Source: JBKBKC01 sp046294265 (GTDB lineage Bacteria > Pseudomonadota > Alphaproteobacteria > Rhodobacterales > Rhodobacteraceae). Taken from it: 64,000 bases of DNA. The notes beneath the pieces are model-generated. The model was not told where the DNA came from. It did no database searches and was given only the letters and a program-made list of their open reading frames with translations. Shown here in pieces: positions 10,522 through 19,096 of this stretch (within the stretch, counting starts at the first letter, position 1; every line of letters begins with the position of its first letter). The position numbers and the translations under genes are program-made. The DNA is taken from contig JBKBKC010000012.1 of assembly GCA_046294265.1 (NCBI GenBank), forward strand, positions 1 to 64,000. The letters run 5' to 3'.

Positions 10522-11772
10522 TCAATGCAGGTTGTGCTGGCTGCCGGTGCCCTCTTCGTCCAGCACATGGCCGGTGGCAAAGCGGTCGAGGCGGAAGCGG
10601 CGGGCGACCTCGTGGGGCTGGTCGGTGGCCATCAGGTGCGCCAGGCACCAGCCTGATGCAGGAACGGCCTTGAACCCCCCGTAATTCCAGCCACAATTAA
10701 GATAAAGCCCCTCAACATGGGTGCGGTCGATGATGGGGCTGCCGTCGGGCGACATGTCCATGATCCCGCCCCAGGACCGCAGCACCTTCGCCCGCCCGAT
10801 CATCGGCATCAGCGTCATCCCCGCCTCCATCACATGCTCGACCATCGGCAGGTTCCCGCGCGCCGCATAGCTCGCGTAGAAATCCAGATCGCCGCCAAAG
10901 ACGAGGCCCCCCTTGTCCGACTGGCTGATATAGAAATGCCCCATGCCGAAGCTCACCACATGGTCGATCACGGGCTTGAGCCCCTCGGTCACAAAGGCCT
11001 GCAACACATGGGATTCGATGGGCAATCGCATCCCGGCCATGGCCGCCACCTGGCTCGACCGCCCCGCCACCACAATCCCCACCTTTGCCGCGCGGATCGC
11101 CCCGCGCGTGGTCTGCACACCCGTGACGCGGCCGCCCTCGATGTCGATGCCCGTCACCTCGCAATTCTGGATCAGGTCCACCCCCCGCCGGTCCGCCCCC
11201 CGCGCGTATCCCCAGGCCACCGCATCGTGCCGCGCAGTGCCGCCCCGCGGGTGCAAGAGCCCACCATAGATCGGGAACCGTGTCTGCGCGAAATCCAGAT
11301 AGGGCAGCCGCTCGCGCACGCCTTCGCGGTCCAGCAAGATCGCATCGTCGCCCTGGTTGATCATGGCGTTGCCGCGCCGCACAAAGGCATCGCGCTGCCC
11401 GTCGGAGTGGAACAGGTTGATGAGCCCGCGCTGCGAATGCATCACGTTGTAGTTCAGATCGGCCTCAAGACCTTCCCACAACTTCAGGGAATGGCTGTAG
11501 AATTCGCTGTTGCCGGGCAGAAAGTAGTTGGCCCGCACGATGGTCGTGTTTCGGCCGATGTTGCCCTGGCCCAACAGCCCCTTTTCCAGCACCGCGACGT
11601 TGCGCAGCCCATGGTTCCTGGCCAGGTAGTAGGCGGTCGAAAGCCCGTGCCCCCCACCCCCGATGATCACCGCGTCATAGGCGGGTTTCGGCGCCGGGTC
11701 ACGCCAGGCCGGACGCCAGCCGCGGTTGCCGGTCAGCCCTTCCCAGATCACCCGCGCGCCCGAATACCGCAT
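10522..11772 (-). CDS. soxB: Sarcosine oxidase beta subunit
   Basis: FAD-dependent beta subunit of the heterotetrameric oxidase, which carries the sarcosine-oxidising site. The 416-aa protein shows the dinucleotide-binding motif AVIIGGGGHGLSTAYYLARN (about residues 35-55), the flavin-site segment GNIGRNTTIVRANYF, and a C-terminal GLYLNCGWNYGGFKAVPASG. It starts at ATG 11772 (MRYSGARVIWEG), with a GGAGCAGGGTG leader; a GTG one codon upstream is an alternative. First gene of the soxB-soxD-soxA-soxG-M20 operon. No glyA was seen beside it, unlike some Gram-positive sox operons. Confidence 0.96.
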   Translation of the reverse strand: MRYSGARVIWEGLTGNRGWRPAWRDPAPKPAYDAVIIGGGGHGLSTAYYLARNHGLRNVAVLEKGLLGQGNIGRNTTIVRANYFLPGNSEFYSHSLKLWEGLEADLNYNVMHSQRGLINLFHSDGQRDAFVRRGNAMINQGDDAILLDREGVRERLPYLDFAQTRFPIYGGLLHPRGGTARHDAVAWGYARGADRRGVDLIQNCEVTGIDIEGGRVTGVQTTRGAIRAAKVGIVVAGRSSQVAAMAGMRLPIESHVLQAFVTEGLKPVIDHVVSFGMGHFYISQSDKGGLVFGGDLDFYASYAARGNLPMVEHVMEAGMTLMPMIGRAKVLRSWGGIMDMSPDGSPIIDRTHVEGLYLNCGWNYGGFKAVPASGWCLAHLMATDQPHEVARRFRLDRFATGHVLDEEGTGSQHNLH

Positions 11773-11961
11773 CACCCTGCTCCCGACCGACGCGGCACAT
11801 CAAAGCGCGGCCACAGCCCTTATTCAACCCTTTACCCCGGATGCCTGCGCCATCCGCGACAGAATGCGTCGCGCGCGGGCAATCGCGCGGGTCACCCGAC
11901 CGTGATGAAACTTTGCCGGGTCCGGCGGCGTAACTTGGGGCAGCACAAGGGAGCTTCCATC

Positions 11962-12459
11962 ATGAACCGCCGCCACTTCGTTGCCACCGCCCTCGCCACC
12001 ACCGGGGCCGTTCTGCTCGGCACCTCGCCCCGGGGGGCGGGTGCTGCCCAGTTCGAGATCACCCGCACCCCCGCCGAGTGGAAGCGCCTGCTGACGCCTG
12101 CACGCTATGCCGTGCTGCGCGAGCACGCGACGGAACGCGCGTTTTCCAACAGCCTGATGGGCGAAACCTCGCCCCTTCTGAAAGAGGCGCGGCCCGGCAC
12201 CTATGATTGCGCGGGCTGCGCGCTGCCGGTTTATGACGCGGCCACGAAATACGACAGCCGCACGGGCTGGCCTTCGTTCTGGGACGCAATTCTCGGCTCG
12301 GTGGGCACACGGGAGGACCGCAGCCTCTTTTCCGTGCGCACCGAGGTGCATTGCCGCCGTTGTGGCGGGCATCTGGGGCATGTGTTCGGCGACGGCCCGC
12401 AACCCACGGGCAAGCGGCACTGCATCAACGGCCTTGCGATGACCTTTACGCCCGCCTGA
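11962..12459 (+). CDS. msrB: Peptide-methionine (R)-S-oxide reductase MsrB, exported
   Basis: Reduces methionine-R-sulfoxide in oxidised proteins. The 165-aa protein begins MNRRHFVATALATTGAVLLG, a twin-arginine type leader ending near GAGAAQ, so it probably acts in the periplasm. The catalytic domain shows zinc-binding CxxC pairs (CAGC and CRRCGGHLGHVF), the substrate loop SRTGWPSFW, and the catalytic cysteine in GKRHCINGLAM. The start at 11962 follows AAGGGAGCTTCC. It is divergent from soxB with a 189-bp spacer. The longer frame extending back to 10717 is antisense to soxB and not coding. Confidence 0.95.
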   Translation: MNRRHFVATALATTGAVLLGTSPRGAGAAQFEITRTPAEWKRLLTPARYAVLREHATERAFSNSLMGETSPLLKEARPGTYDCAGCALPVYDAATKYDSRTGWPSFWDAILGSVGTREDRSLFSVRTEVHCRRCGGHLGHVFGDGPQPTGKRHCINGLAMTFTPA

Positions 12460-12503
12460 TCCCGGCGCGATCCCGGCTTGGCCGGCACCGCGCGGGGCGC
12501 TAG

Positions 12504-14906
12504 GTGTCGGCCATGCGCCCTGCCCTGCCCCCTACGCTCTCCGACTGGTTTGCCGCGCGCGGCTGGAGCCTGCATCCGCATCAGATCGCGATGCTGGAGG
12601 CGGCGGCAGACCCTGCGACGCTTCTGGTGGCGCCCACGGGCGGGGGCAAGACGCTTGCAGGTTTTCTGCCATCCCTCGCGGAACTTGGGCGTAATCCGCC
12701 CGCAGGCTTGCACACACTCTACATATCCCCACTCAAGGCGCTGACCGCCGACATCCGCCGCAACCTGCGCGCCCCGATCGAGGGCGCGACGCTTGCGATC
12801 CGGGTCGAGGACCGCACCGGCGACACGGGTTATACCCAGCGCCGCCGCCAGCGGGCCGATCCGCCGCATATCCTGCTGACCACGCCGGAAAGCCTCGCGG
12901 TTTTGCTGTCCCACGAGGATGCGCCGCGCATCTTTGCCGGGGTCAAGCGGGTGATCATCGACGAGGTTCATGCGCTGGCCGAATCCAAGCGCGGCGACCA
13001 GTTGATGCTGCTGGTGGCGCGGCTTGCGCGCCTGTCCCCCGGCCTGCGGCGGGTGGCGTTGTCGGCGACGGTGGAGGACACGGCGGCGCTGGCGGCCTGG
13101 GTCGCCCCCGGCTGCCGCGTGATGACCGCCGACCCCGGCCCCGACCCCGACATCGCCATGCTGGAGACGGGCGCGCCGCCCCCCTGGGCGGGGGGCGGGG
13201 GCCGCCATGCCATCCCCGCGATCCTCGATCAGGTGCGCGCGCACCGCACCACGCTGATCTTCCACAACACCCGCGCGCAAGCGGAACTGTTCTTTCGCGA
13301 CCTGTGGCTGGCCAACACCGACGACCTGCCCATTGCGATTCACCACGGCAGCCTTGCCCGTGAGCAGCGCGAGCGGGTGGAGGCCGCGATGGCCGCAGGG
13401 GCCTTGCGGGCGGTGGTCTGCACCGGGTCGCTGGATCTGGGCATCGACTGGGGCGATGTCGATCTGGTGGTGCAGGTGGGTGCGCCCAAGAACGTCAAGC
13501 GGCTGGTGCAGCGCATCGGTCGCGCGAACCACCGTTACAACGCGCCCTCCAAGGCGCTGATCGTGCCCGCCAACCGCTGGGAGGTGGTGGAGTGTCAGGC
13601 GGCGCTGGACGCCGTGCGCGCCCATACGCTGGACGGTGAGCCGCGCGGCCGCGGCCCCCGCGATGTGCTGTGCCAGCACCTGCTGATCGCGGCCTGCGCG
13701 GGGCCGTTCCTGGCGGATGATCTGTATGCCGAGGTGACCAGCGCCGGCCCCTACGCCGACCTGACGCGCGCCGAATTCGACGATTGCCTGGATTTCGTGG
13801 CAACGGGCGGCTATGCCCTGCGGGCCTATGACCGCTGGCAACGACTGATGCTGCGCGATGGCCGCTGGACCCTGCGGGACCCCCGCGCGGCGGCGGTGAT
13901 CCGGCAGAACCTGGGCACGATCATGGACCTGGAAACGCTGAAGGTGCGGATGAAGGGCAGTTTCAGCACGCCCCTGGGCGAGATCGAGGAGGCCTTTGCC
14001 TCGACCCTGACCCCCGGCGACACCTTCCTGATCGGCGGCCAGGTGGTGCGCTACGAGGGGTTGCGCGAGATGACGGTGGAGGTCAGCCGCAGCCCCGGCC
14101 GCGACCCCAAGGTGGCGGTGTTCAACGGCACCAAATTCGCCACCTCCACCCTTCTGACCGAGCGCATCCTCGACATGTTGGCCGCCCCCGCCTGGCCCGA
14201 CCTGCCTGCGCATACGGCAAGCTGGCTGGCCTTGCAGCGCGAGGTATCACAGATGCCCGCGCGCGACCGGCTGCTGGTGGAAAGCTTTCCCCATGACGGG
14301 CGCGAGCATCTGTGCGTCTATGGGTTTGCGGGGCGGAACGGGCAGCAGACGCTGGGCCTGTTGCTGACCAAACGGTTGGAGGAAGAGGGGCTGGCGCCGC
14401 TGGGGTTCGTGGCCACCGACTATGCCACGCTGATCTGGGGGATCGAGCCGGTGGAGGACCCGCTGCCGCTGTTCGATCCCGTCCGGTTGCGGGCGGGGCT
14501 GGAGGGCTGGCTGGCGGGCAACGCGGTGATGAAGCGCACCTTCCGCGCCAGTGCCATCATCGCGGGCCTGATCGAGCGCAGCCATCAGGGGCGACGCAAA
14601 TCCGGGCGGCAGGCAACGTTTTCGTCGGATATCCTGTATGACACGCTGCGGAAATACGACCCCGGGCATCTGCTCTTGCAGATCACGCGGGAGGAGGCGG
14701 AGCGGGGGCTCGTGGATTTCGGCCGGATCGAGGCGATGCTGGCGCGCGTGGCGGGGCGCATCGACGCGGTGCGGCTGTCGCGGGTGAGCCCGCTGGCCGC
14801 ACCCCTGTTCCTGGAGCCTGGGCGCATCCCCGTGCAGGGCGAGGGTCGCACGCGGCTGGCCGAGGCGGCGGCGGCGCGGCTGATGGCGGCGGCGGGGCTG
14901 GCTTGA
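12504..14906 (+). CDS. Ligase-associated-type DEXH-box DNA helicase (Lhr family)
   Basis: A large superfamily 2 DNA helicase of the Lhr group, expected to work in DNA repair. The 800-aa product has motif I APTGGGKTLAG (about residue 44), motif Ia YISPLKALTADIRRNL, motif II IIDEVHAL, motif III ALSATVEDTAAL, and motif VI QRIGRANHRYNAPSKA, followed by the long Lhr C-terminal domain (FSTPLGEIEEAFASTLTPGD, FVATDYATLIWG). This subfamily normally sits beside an ATP-dependent DNA ligase and an exonuclease; neither is seen here. The start is GTG 12504 or ATG 12513, and neither has a strong ribosome binding site. Confidence 0.92.
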   Translation: MSAMRPALPPTLSDWFAARGWSLHPHQIAMLEAAADPATLLVAPTGGGKTLAGFLPSLAELGRNPPAGLHTLYISPLKALTADIRRNLRAPIEGATLAIRVEDRTGDTGYTQRRRQRADPPHILLTTPESLAVLLSHEDAPRIFAGVKRVIIDEVHALAESKRGDQLMLLVARLARLSPGLRRVALSATVEDTAALAAWVAPGCRVMTADPGPDPDIAMLETGAPPPWAGGGGRHAIPAILDQVRAHRTTLIFHNTRAQAELFFRDLWLANTDDLPIAIHHGSLAREQRERVEAAMAAGALRAVVCTGSLDLGIDWGDVDLVVQVGAPKNVKRLVQRIGRANHRYNAPSKALIVPANRWEVVECQAALDAVRAHTLDGEPRGRGPRDVLCQHLLIAACAGPFLADDLYAEVTSAGPYADLTRAEFDDCLDFVATGGYALRAYDRWQRLMLRDGRWTLRDPRAAAVIRQNLGTIMDLETLKVRMKGSFSTPLGEIEEAFASTLTPGDTFLIGGQVVRYEGLREMTVEVSRSPGRDPKVAVFNGTKFATSTLLTERILDMLAAPAWPDLPAHTASWLALQREVSQMPARDRLLVESFPHDGREHLCVYGFAGRNGQQTLGLLLTKRLEEEGLAPLGFVATDYATLIWGIEPVEDPLPLFDPVRLRAGLEGWLAGNAVMKRTFRASAIIAGLIERSHQGRRKSGRQATFSSDILYDTLRKYDPGHLLLQITREEAERGLVDFGRIEAMLARVAGRIDAVRLSRVSPLAAPLFLEPGRIPVQGEGRTRLAEAAAARLMAAAGLA

Positions 14907-14948
14907 GCCCGTCGCTGCGGGTAGATGATGGGGGGTGTGCGGGGTGGA

Positions 14949-15000
14949 GGCCCCGGGGCGCTGCCCCGGACCCCGGGATATTTGGGGACAGAAGAAGGGG
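14949..15000. repeat. GC-rich intergenic repeat, inverted copy of the 5520-5560 element
   Basis: CCCCGGGGCGCTGCCCCGG then ACCCCGGGATATTTGGGGA. Its reverse complement closely matches the region 5520-5560 beside dnaG. It lies between the helicase stop (14906) and the epimerase start, and its 3' end GAAGAAGGGG supplies the likely ribosome binding site of the epimerase. Confidence 0.75.
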
Positions 15001-15006
15001 CCTTCG

Positions 15007-16011
15007 GTGGAACAGGAGCGACGGGTGCGGCGGGCGGTGGTGACGGGGGCAGCGGGGTTCATCGGGTATCACCTGTGCCGCAGGCTGCTGGCCGAGGGGT
15101 GGGAGGTGGTGGGGCTGGATGCCATGACCGCCTATTACGACGTGGCGCTGAAGGAGCGGCGGCAGGCGATGCTGTCGCAGCATGCGGGGTTTCGCGCCGT
15201 GCTGGGACGGGTCGAGGAGCCGGGCCTGGTGGCCGGACTGATCGAGGGGGCGGATGCGGTGGTGCATCTGGCCGCGCAGGCGGGGGTGCGCTATTCGATC
15301 GAGGCGCCGCGGAGTTATGTCGAAGCGAACCTCTTGGGCACCTATGAGGTGCTGGAGGCGGCGCGGGCGGTGCCGCTGGGGCATCTGCTGATCGCATCCA
15401 CCAGTTCGGTCTATGGGGCGAATGCCGCGATGCCCTATGCCGAGGATCACCGGGCGGACCATCCGATGAGTTTCTATGCCGCAACGAAAAAGGCGGGCGA
15501 GGCGATGGCGCATTCCTATGCCCATCTCTACGCGGTGCCCTGCACGCTGTTCCGCTTTTTCACCGTCTATGGGCCCTGGGGGCGGCCGGACATGGCGCTT
15601 TTCAAGTTCACCCGGGCGATCCTGGAGGGGGAGCCCATCGACATCTACAACCACGGCGAGATGAGGCGGGATTTCACCTATATCGACGATCTGGTGGAGG
15701 GGATCGTGCGGCTGATCGACTGCCCGCCCGCCGCGGGCGGGGTCGGGGCCAGTCCGGTGGCGCCGTGGCGGGTGGTCAATATCGGAAACGGCGCGCCGGT
15801 GGGGCTGATGGACTTCGTGGCGGCGGTGGAGGCGGCGGTGGGGCGGGAGGCGGACAAGCGCTTCTTGCCGATGCAGCCCGGCGACGTGCCCGCGACCTGG
15901 GCCGATGCGGGCCTGATCGAGGCGGTGACCGGCGCCCCCCTGCCCCGCACCGATATCCGCGAAGGGGTCGCGCGGTTCGTGGCCTGGTATCGCGACTATC
16001 ATGGGGTGTGA
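15007..16011 (+). CDS. NAD-dependent epimerase (UDP-glucuronate 4-epimerase-like)
   Basis: A short-chain dehydrogenase-type sugar-nucleotide epimerase. The 334-aa protein starts at GTG 15007 (VEQERRVRRAVVTGAAG) about 6 nt after GAAGGGG. It shows the nucleotide-binding motif TGAAGFIGYHLCRRLL, an STSSVYGAN segment with the catalytic serine/threonine, the YxxxK pair in SFYAATKKAGE, and the substrate-loop segment FRFFTVYGPWGRPDMALFKF found in UDP-glucuronate 4-epimerases. No polysaccharide genes are nearby, so its pathway (capsule or LPS uronic acids) is inference. The frame extends upstream to 14935 through repeat sequence, which argues against that start. Confidence 0.9.
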   Translation: MEQERRVRRAVVTGAAGFIGYHLCRRLLAEGWEVVGLDAMTAYYDVALKERRQAMLSQHAGFRAVLGRVEEPGLVAGLIEGADAVVHLAAQAGVRYSIEAPRSYVEANLLGTYEVLEAARAVPLGHLLIASTSSVYGANAAMPYAEDHRADHPMSFYAATKKAGEAMAHSYAHLYAVPCTLFRFFTVYGPWGRPDMALFKFTRAILEGEPIDIYNHGEMRRDFTYIDDLVEGIVRLIDCPPAAGGVGASPVAPWRVVNIGNGAPVGLMDFVAAVEAAVGREADKRFLPMQPGDVPATWADAGLIEAVTGAPLPRTDIREGVARFVAWYRDYHGV

Positions 16012-16027
16012 GGCGGGTGTGGGGGAG

Positions 16028-16044
16028 TGTCCCATGGTGGGACA
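16028..16044. terminator. Stem-loop after the epimerase gene
   Basis: TGTCCCA (16028-16034), loop TGG, TGGGACA (16038-16044), followed by TGTTTTGATG. A perfect 7-bp stem lies 17 bp after the epimerase stop. Two direct copies of GGGGTGCGCCT (16101-16111 and 16114-16124) follow, of unknown meaning. Confidence 0.55.
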
Positions 16045-16137
16045 TGTTTTGATGCATTATGAATCAAGGGGTTAGGGCCCCGTTGTTCATCTATTCTTAG
16101 GGGGTGCGCCTGGGGGGTGCGCCTGCGCCTTTGCCCC

Positions 16138-16947
16138 CTATCCGATGGTGGCCGGGTCGGGGCCGGTGCGCGCGCCGGTGTCGAGGCTGGCAAAGGCGGT
16201 GTGATCCTCGGGCGTGAGGGTCAGGCCCTGCGCCGCGAGGTTTTCGGACAGTCCTTCGGGGCGGGTCGAACGGGGGATGACGGAGAGGCCAAGGTCCAGA
16301 TGCCAGCGCAGGATTACCTGCGCGGGGCTCACGCCCAGCCGGGCGGCGATGGCCGTGACCTCGGGCGCGGCGAAGGCGGTGCCGCGGCCCAGTGGCGTCC
16401 AGCTTTGGGTGATCACGCGGCGGGCGGCATGGGCGGCGCGCAGGGCGGGCTGTTGCAGGCGGGGGTGAAGCTCCACCTAATTCAGCGCCGGGGTGATGCC
16501 GGTTTCGGCGGTCAGCCGGTCGATCTGGTCGGCATCAAAGTTCGACACGCCGATAGAAGTGATCACCCCTTCGCCGCGCAGGTCGATAAGGGCGCGCCAA
16601 GTGTCGGCGTAGAGGTCCTGTGCCGGGCAGGGCCAGTGGATCAGCACCAGATCCAGCCGGTCCAGCCGCAGCCGGTCCAGGCTTTCGCCGACCGCCGCGC
16701 GGGTGGGGCCATAACCCTGCCGGTCGTTCCAGACCTTGGTGGTGACGAACACCTGATCGCGCGGCAGGCCCGAGGCGGCGATCCCCTGCCCCATGCCCGT
16801 CTCGTTGCCATAGATCGCGGCCCCGTCCACCAGCCGGTAGCCAAGCCCAAGCGCCGTCTCGGTGATTTGAGCGGCCTCGGCCACTTGCCAGAGGCCGAAG
16901 CCGAGCGCGGGGATGGTATGGCCGTCGTTGAGGGGAAGCGTGGTCAT
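16138..16947 (-). pseudogene. Aldo/keto reductase interrupted by one in-frame amber codon
   Basis: NADPH-dependent aldo/keto reductase. Starting at ATG 16947, the frame reads MTTLPLNDGHTIPALGFGLW, then the catalytic Asp/Tyr segment YRLVDGAAIYGNE, the Lys in VFVTTKVWN, the His in VLIHWP, then SIGVSNFDADQIDRL and TGITPALN. A TAG at 16477-16479 follows, and the same frame resumes VELHPRLQQPALRA and SVIPRSTRPEGLSENL to the end. Relatives have Gln between the Asn and the Val/Ile-Glu-Leu-His, so a single CAG-to-TAG change explains the break. The two halves together (269 codons) have family length. The gene faces away from arsR across a palindromic operator. Confidence 0.88.
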
Positions 16948-17012
16948 GGCATGGTCCTTTGACGGGTGTCGCGCGCCTGTGGTCAGGGGCGGAGTGAGTC
17001 CGGCGGCACAGG

Positions 17013-17034
17013 TATTTCGGAGTTTTCCGAAATA
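17013..17034. promoter_or_regulatory. Perfect palindrome, candidate ArsR operator
   Basis: TATTTCGGA (17013-17021), spacer GTTT, TCCGAAATA (17026-17034). The 9-bp arms are exact. The site lies in the 125-bp divergent spacer between the aldo/keto reductase and arsR starts, a typical position for autorepression and co-regulation of both sides. Confidence 0.7.
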
Positions 17035-17072
17035 GATTGACCGCAGCCGGGTGGGCGGGATAGCACGGGGGC

Positions 17073-17441
17073 ATGACAGATACACCCACCCCCGCAAGCG
17101 GCGTGCCAGTTGCCGACCCCGCCAGCCACGGCACCGCCGACGACATCGCCACCGCCGCACGCCTGCGCGTGCTGGGGCAGCCGGTGCGGCTGATGCTCTA
17201 CCGGGTGCTGGTGCGGGCGGGCATGGCGGGGCTTGCGGCGGGGGAGGTGCAGGCGCGGCTGGGCCTCGCGCCCTCGACGCTGAGCTATCATCTGAAGGCG
17301 ATGGAGGCGGCGGGGCTGGTGCGGCGGCGCAGGGCCGGCAACACGATCCTGTGCCTGGCCGATTTCGCGGTGATGCGCGGGCTGGTGGACCGACTGGCGG
17401 CGGAGTGCTGCGCCGATGACGACACGGGGGATGGCGCGTGA
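17073..17441 (+). CDS. ArsR-family transcriptional regulator
   Basis: Winged helix-turn-helix repressor of 122 aa. The DNA-binding domain runs from about residue 28 (ARLRVLGQPVRLMLYRVLV) through ARLGLAPSTLSYHLKAME, the recognition helix, to the wing RRRAGNTILC. Its best-known relatives sense metals or arsenite through cysteines. This protein has one Cys in the wing (ILCLADF) and an adjacent pair near the C terminus (AAECCADDD), which could bind a thiophilic ligand but is not a canonical site I can name. The MFS gene overlaps its stop codon (GTGA), so the two are coupled. Confidence 0.92.
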   Translation: MTDTPTPASGVPVADPASHGTADDIATAARLRVLGQPVRLMLYRVLVRAGMAGLAAGEVQARLGLAPSTLSYHLKAMEAAGLVRRRRAGNTILCLADFAVMRGLVDRLAAECCADDDTGDGA

Positions 17442-18655
17442 ACATCGCGGTGGTGGTGGCGCTGGGGGTCACGCAGATCATCGGCTATGGCACGCTTTAC
17501 TATGCCTTTCCCATCGCCGTGCCCGCGATGGCGGCGACCCTTGGGATGCCCGAGACCTGGGCCTATGGCGCCTTTGCGGCCGGAATGCTGGCGGGGGCCG
17601 GGGTGGCGCCGGTGCTGGGCCGGATGATGGACCGGATCGGCGCGCCGCGCGTGATGGCCTGGGGGAGCCTGCTGATCGCGGGGTTGCTGGCGCTGATGCC
17701 GGGGGTGACGGCGTTCTGGCAGCTGGGCGTTCTGGTGGTGCTGGTCGAGATGGTTGCGGTGGCGGTTCTGTATGACGGGGCCTTTGCCACGCTGGCGCTG
17801 TTGCGGGGGGCGCAGGCGCGGCGCGCGATCACGCATCTGACGCTGATCGCGGGCTTTGCCTCGACCATCTTCTGGCCCTTGTCGGGGTGGATGGTGGGCG
17901 CCTTTGGCTGGCAGGCGACCTATGGGGCCTTTGGCGCACTGCATCTGGGCGTGGCGCTGCCGCTGCATCTGTGGCTGGTGGCGCGCGCGCGGGGTGCGGT
18001 GGCGGCGTCGCGGGTGTCCACGGCGCCCCCGGCGGTAGCGCCCGCGCTGAGGGGTGCTGCGGCACGGCGGGGGTTCTGGCTGCTGGCGTCGGGTTTTGCG
18101 CTGAGCGGGATGCTGATTGCGGCGCTGGGGGTGCATCTGGTGCCGCTGGTGCAGGCGGCGGGGATGGGGGCGGCGGCCTATCTGGTGGCGATGCTGATGG
18201 GGCCGTCGCAGGTGACGATCCGGCTGATCGACGCGATCCTGTGGCAGCGGGTGCGGCCGGTGACGGTGGCGGTGATCTCGGCGGCGGCGCTGCCGGTGGC
18301 GGTGGCGGCCCTGATGCTGGCGGGGACGACCATGGCGGGGGCGGCGGCGTTCGCGGTGATGTTCGGGGCCGGTCAGGGACTGGCCAGCATCGTGCGGGGG
18401 ACGGTGCCGCTGTCGCTGTTCGGGTCGGCGGGGTTTGGCGCGATGCTGGGGCGGCTGACGGCATGGCGCACGGTGCTGTCGGCGCTGGCGCCCTTTGGAT
18501 TCGCCGTGATCCTGCAGGGCGCCGGGCCAGGGGCGGCGATGGGAGTGGCGCTGATGCTTGGGGTGGCAAGCCTGGTGCCGCTCCTGGCGCTGCGCGCGCT
18601 GGTGATGCGGGCTGACGTGGATCAAGGCGCCCGCGAGGGGGTGGGGGCATCGTGA
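17438..18655 (+). CDS. MFS transporter coupled to ArsR regulator
   Basis: A 405-aa major facilitator superfamily permease with about 12 hydrophobic segments, beginning MNIAVVVALGVTQIIGYGTL. The inter-helix motif is PVLGRMMDRIGAPRV after helix 2, the equivalent of the MFS signature A. A cytoplasmic central loop (ARARGAVAASRVSTAPPAV) separates the two halves. The GTG start overlaps the arsR stop by 4 bp. Export of whatever the ArsR protein senses is the simplest reading; an arsenical or metal-related substrate is only a guess from the regulator type. The opposite strand is open over the same stretch but reads as low-complexity Arg/Pro/His. Confidence 0.9.
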   Translation: MNIAVVVALGVTQIIGYGTLYYAFPIAVPAMAATLGMPETWAYGAFAAGMLAGAGVAPVLGRMMDRIGAPRVMAWGSLLIAGLLALMPGVTAFWQLGVLVVLVEMVAVAVLYDGAFATLALLRGAQARRAITHLTLIAGFASTIFWPLSGWMVGAFGWQATYGAFGALHLGVALPLHLWLVARARGAVAASRVSTAPPAVAPALRGAAARRGFWLLASGFALSGMLIAALGVHLVPLVQAAGMGAAAYLVAMLMGPSQVTIRLIDAILWQRVRPVTVAVISAAALPVAVAALMLAGTTMAGAAAFAVMFGAGQGLASIVRGTVPLSLFGSAGFGAMLGRLTAWRTVLSALAPFGFAVILQGAGPGAAMGVALMLGVASLVPLLALRALVMRADVDQGAREGVGAS

Positions 18656-18685
18656 CATCGGCCTTGGTGGCACGGAGGGTTGGCG

Positions 18686-19096
18686 ATGCGGTGGCGTATG
18701 GGGATGGCGATGGGTCTGGCGCTGCTGGCGGGACCGCTGGCGGCAGGGGATGCGGGTGAAGATGTCGACCGGGGCGCAGAGCTTTACATGCATCACTGTG
18801 CGATGTGCCACGGGATCGACGCCGCCGGGCGCGGCCCGTTGTCACCGGTGCTGACGATCCAGCCGACCGACCTCACGGCGCTGGCGGCGGGCAATGACGG
18901 GGTGTTCCCGACGGCACGGGTGGTGGCGCGGATCGACGGGCGCGACCCGCTGGTGGCCCATGGCAGCCCGATGCCGGTCTATGGCCAGTTGTTCGAAGGC
19001 AAGGATGTGGTCTCGAAAACGCCCGAAGGCCAGCCGATTTTCACAAGCCTTCCCATCCTTGATCTGCTGGTCTGGCTGGAAACGATCCAGCGCTAA
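18686..19096 (+). CDS. Periplasmic cytochrome c family protein
   Basis: A 136-aa class I c-type cytochrome with a signal peptide (MRWRMGMAMGLALLAGPLAA). The heme-binding motif CAMCH spans residues 38-42 in the context ELYMHHCAMCHGIDAAGRGP. A methionine in HGSPMPVYGQLF is the likely distal ligand. The ATG at 18686 is preceded at 6 nt by GGAGGG; a TTG two codons earlier is an alternative. It follows the MFS gene by 30 bp and may be cotranscribed, though no functional link is evident. Similar single-heme proteins act as small electron carriers. Confidence 0.9.
   Translation: MRWRMGMAMGLALLAGPLAAGDAGEDVDRGAELYMHHCAMCHGIDAAGRGPLSPVLTIQPTDLTALAAGNDGVFPTARVVARIDGRDPLVAHGSPMPVYGQLFEGKDVVSKTPEGQPIFTSLPILDLLVWLETIQR

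Noticed and set aside
8000..10684. A long open plus-strand frame (about 890 codons) opposite soxA and soxD
   Set aside because: Its translation is His/Pro/Arg/Gly-rich with no domains, and it is exactly antisense to a well-conserved gene. Such frames are expected in GC-rich DNA with GC at third positions.
17288..18845. Minus-strand frames over the MFS gene that are Arg/Pro/His-rich
   Set aside because: The plus-strand reading gives 12 hydrophobic helices; the minus-strand reading is an artefact of GC-rich codons.
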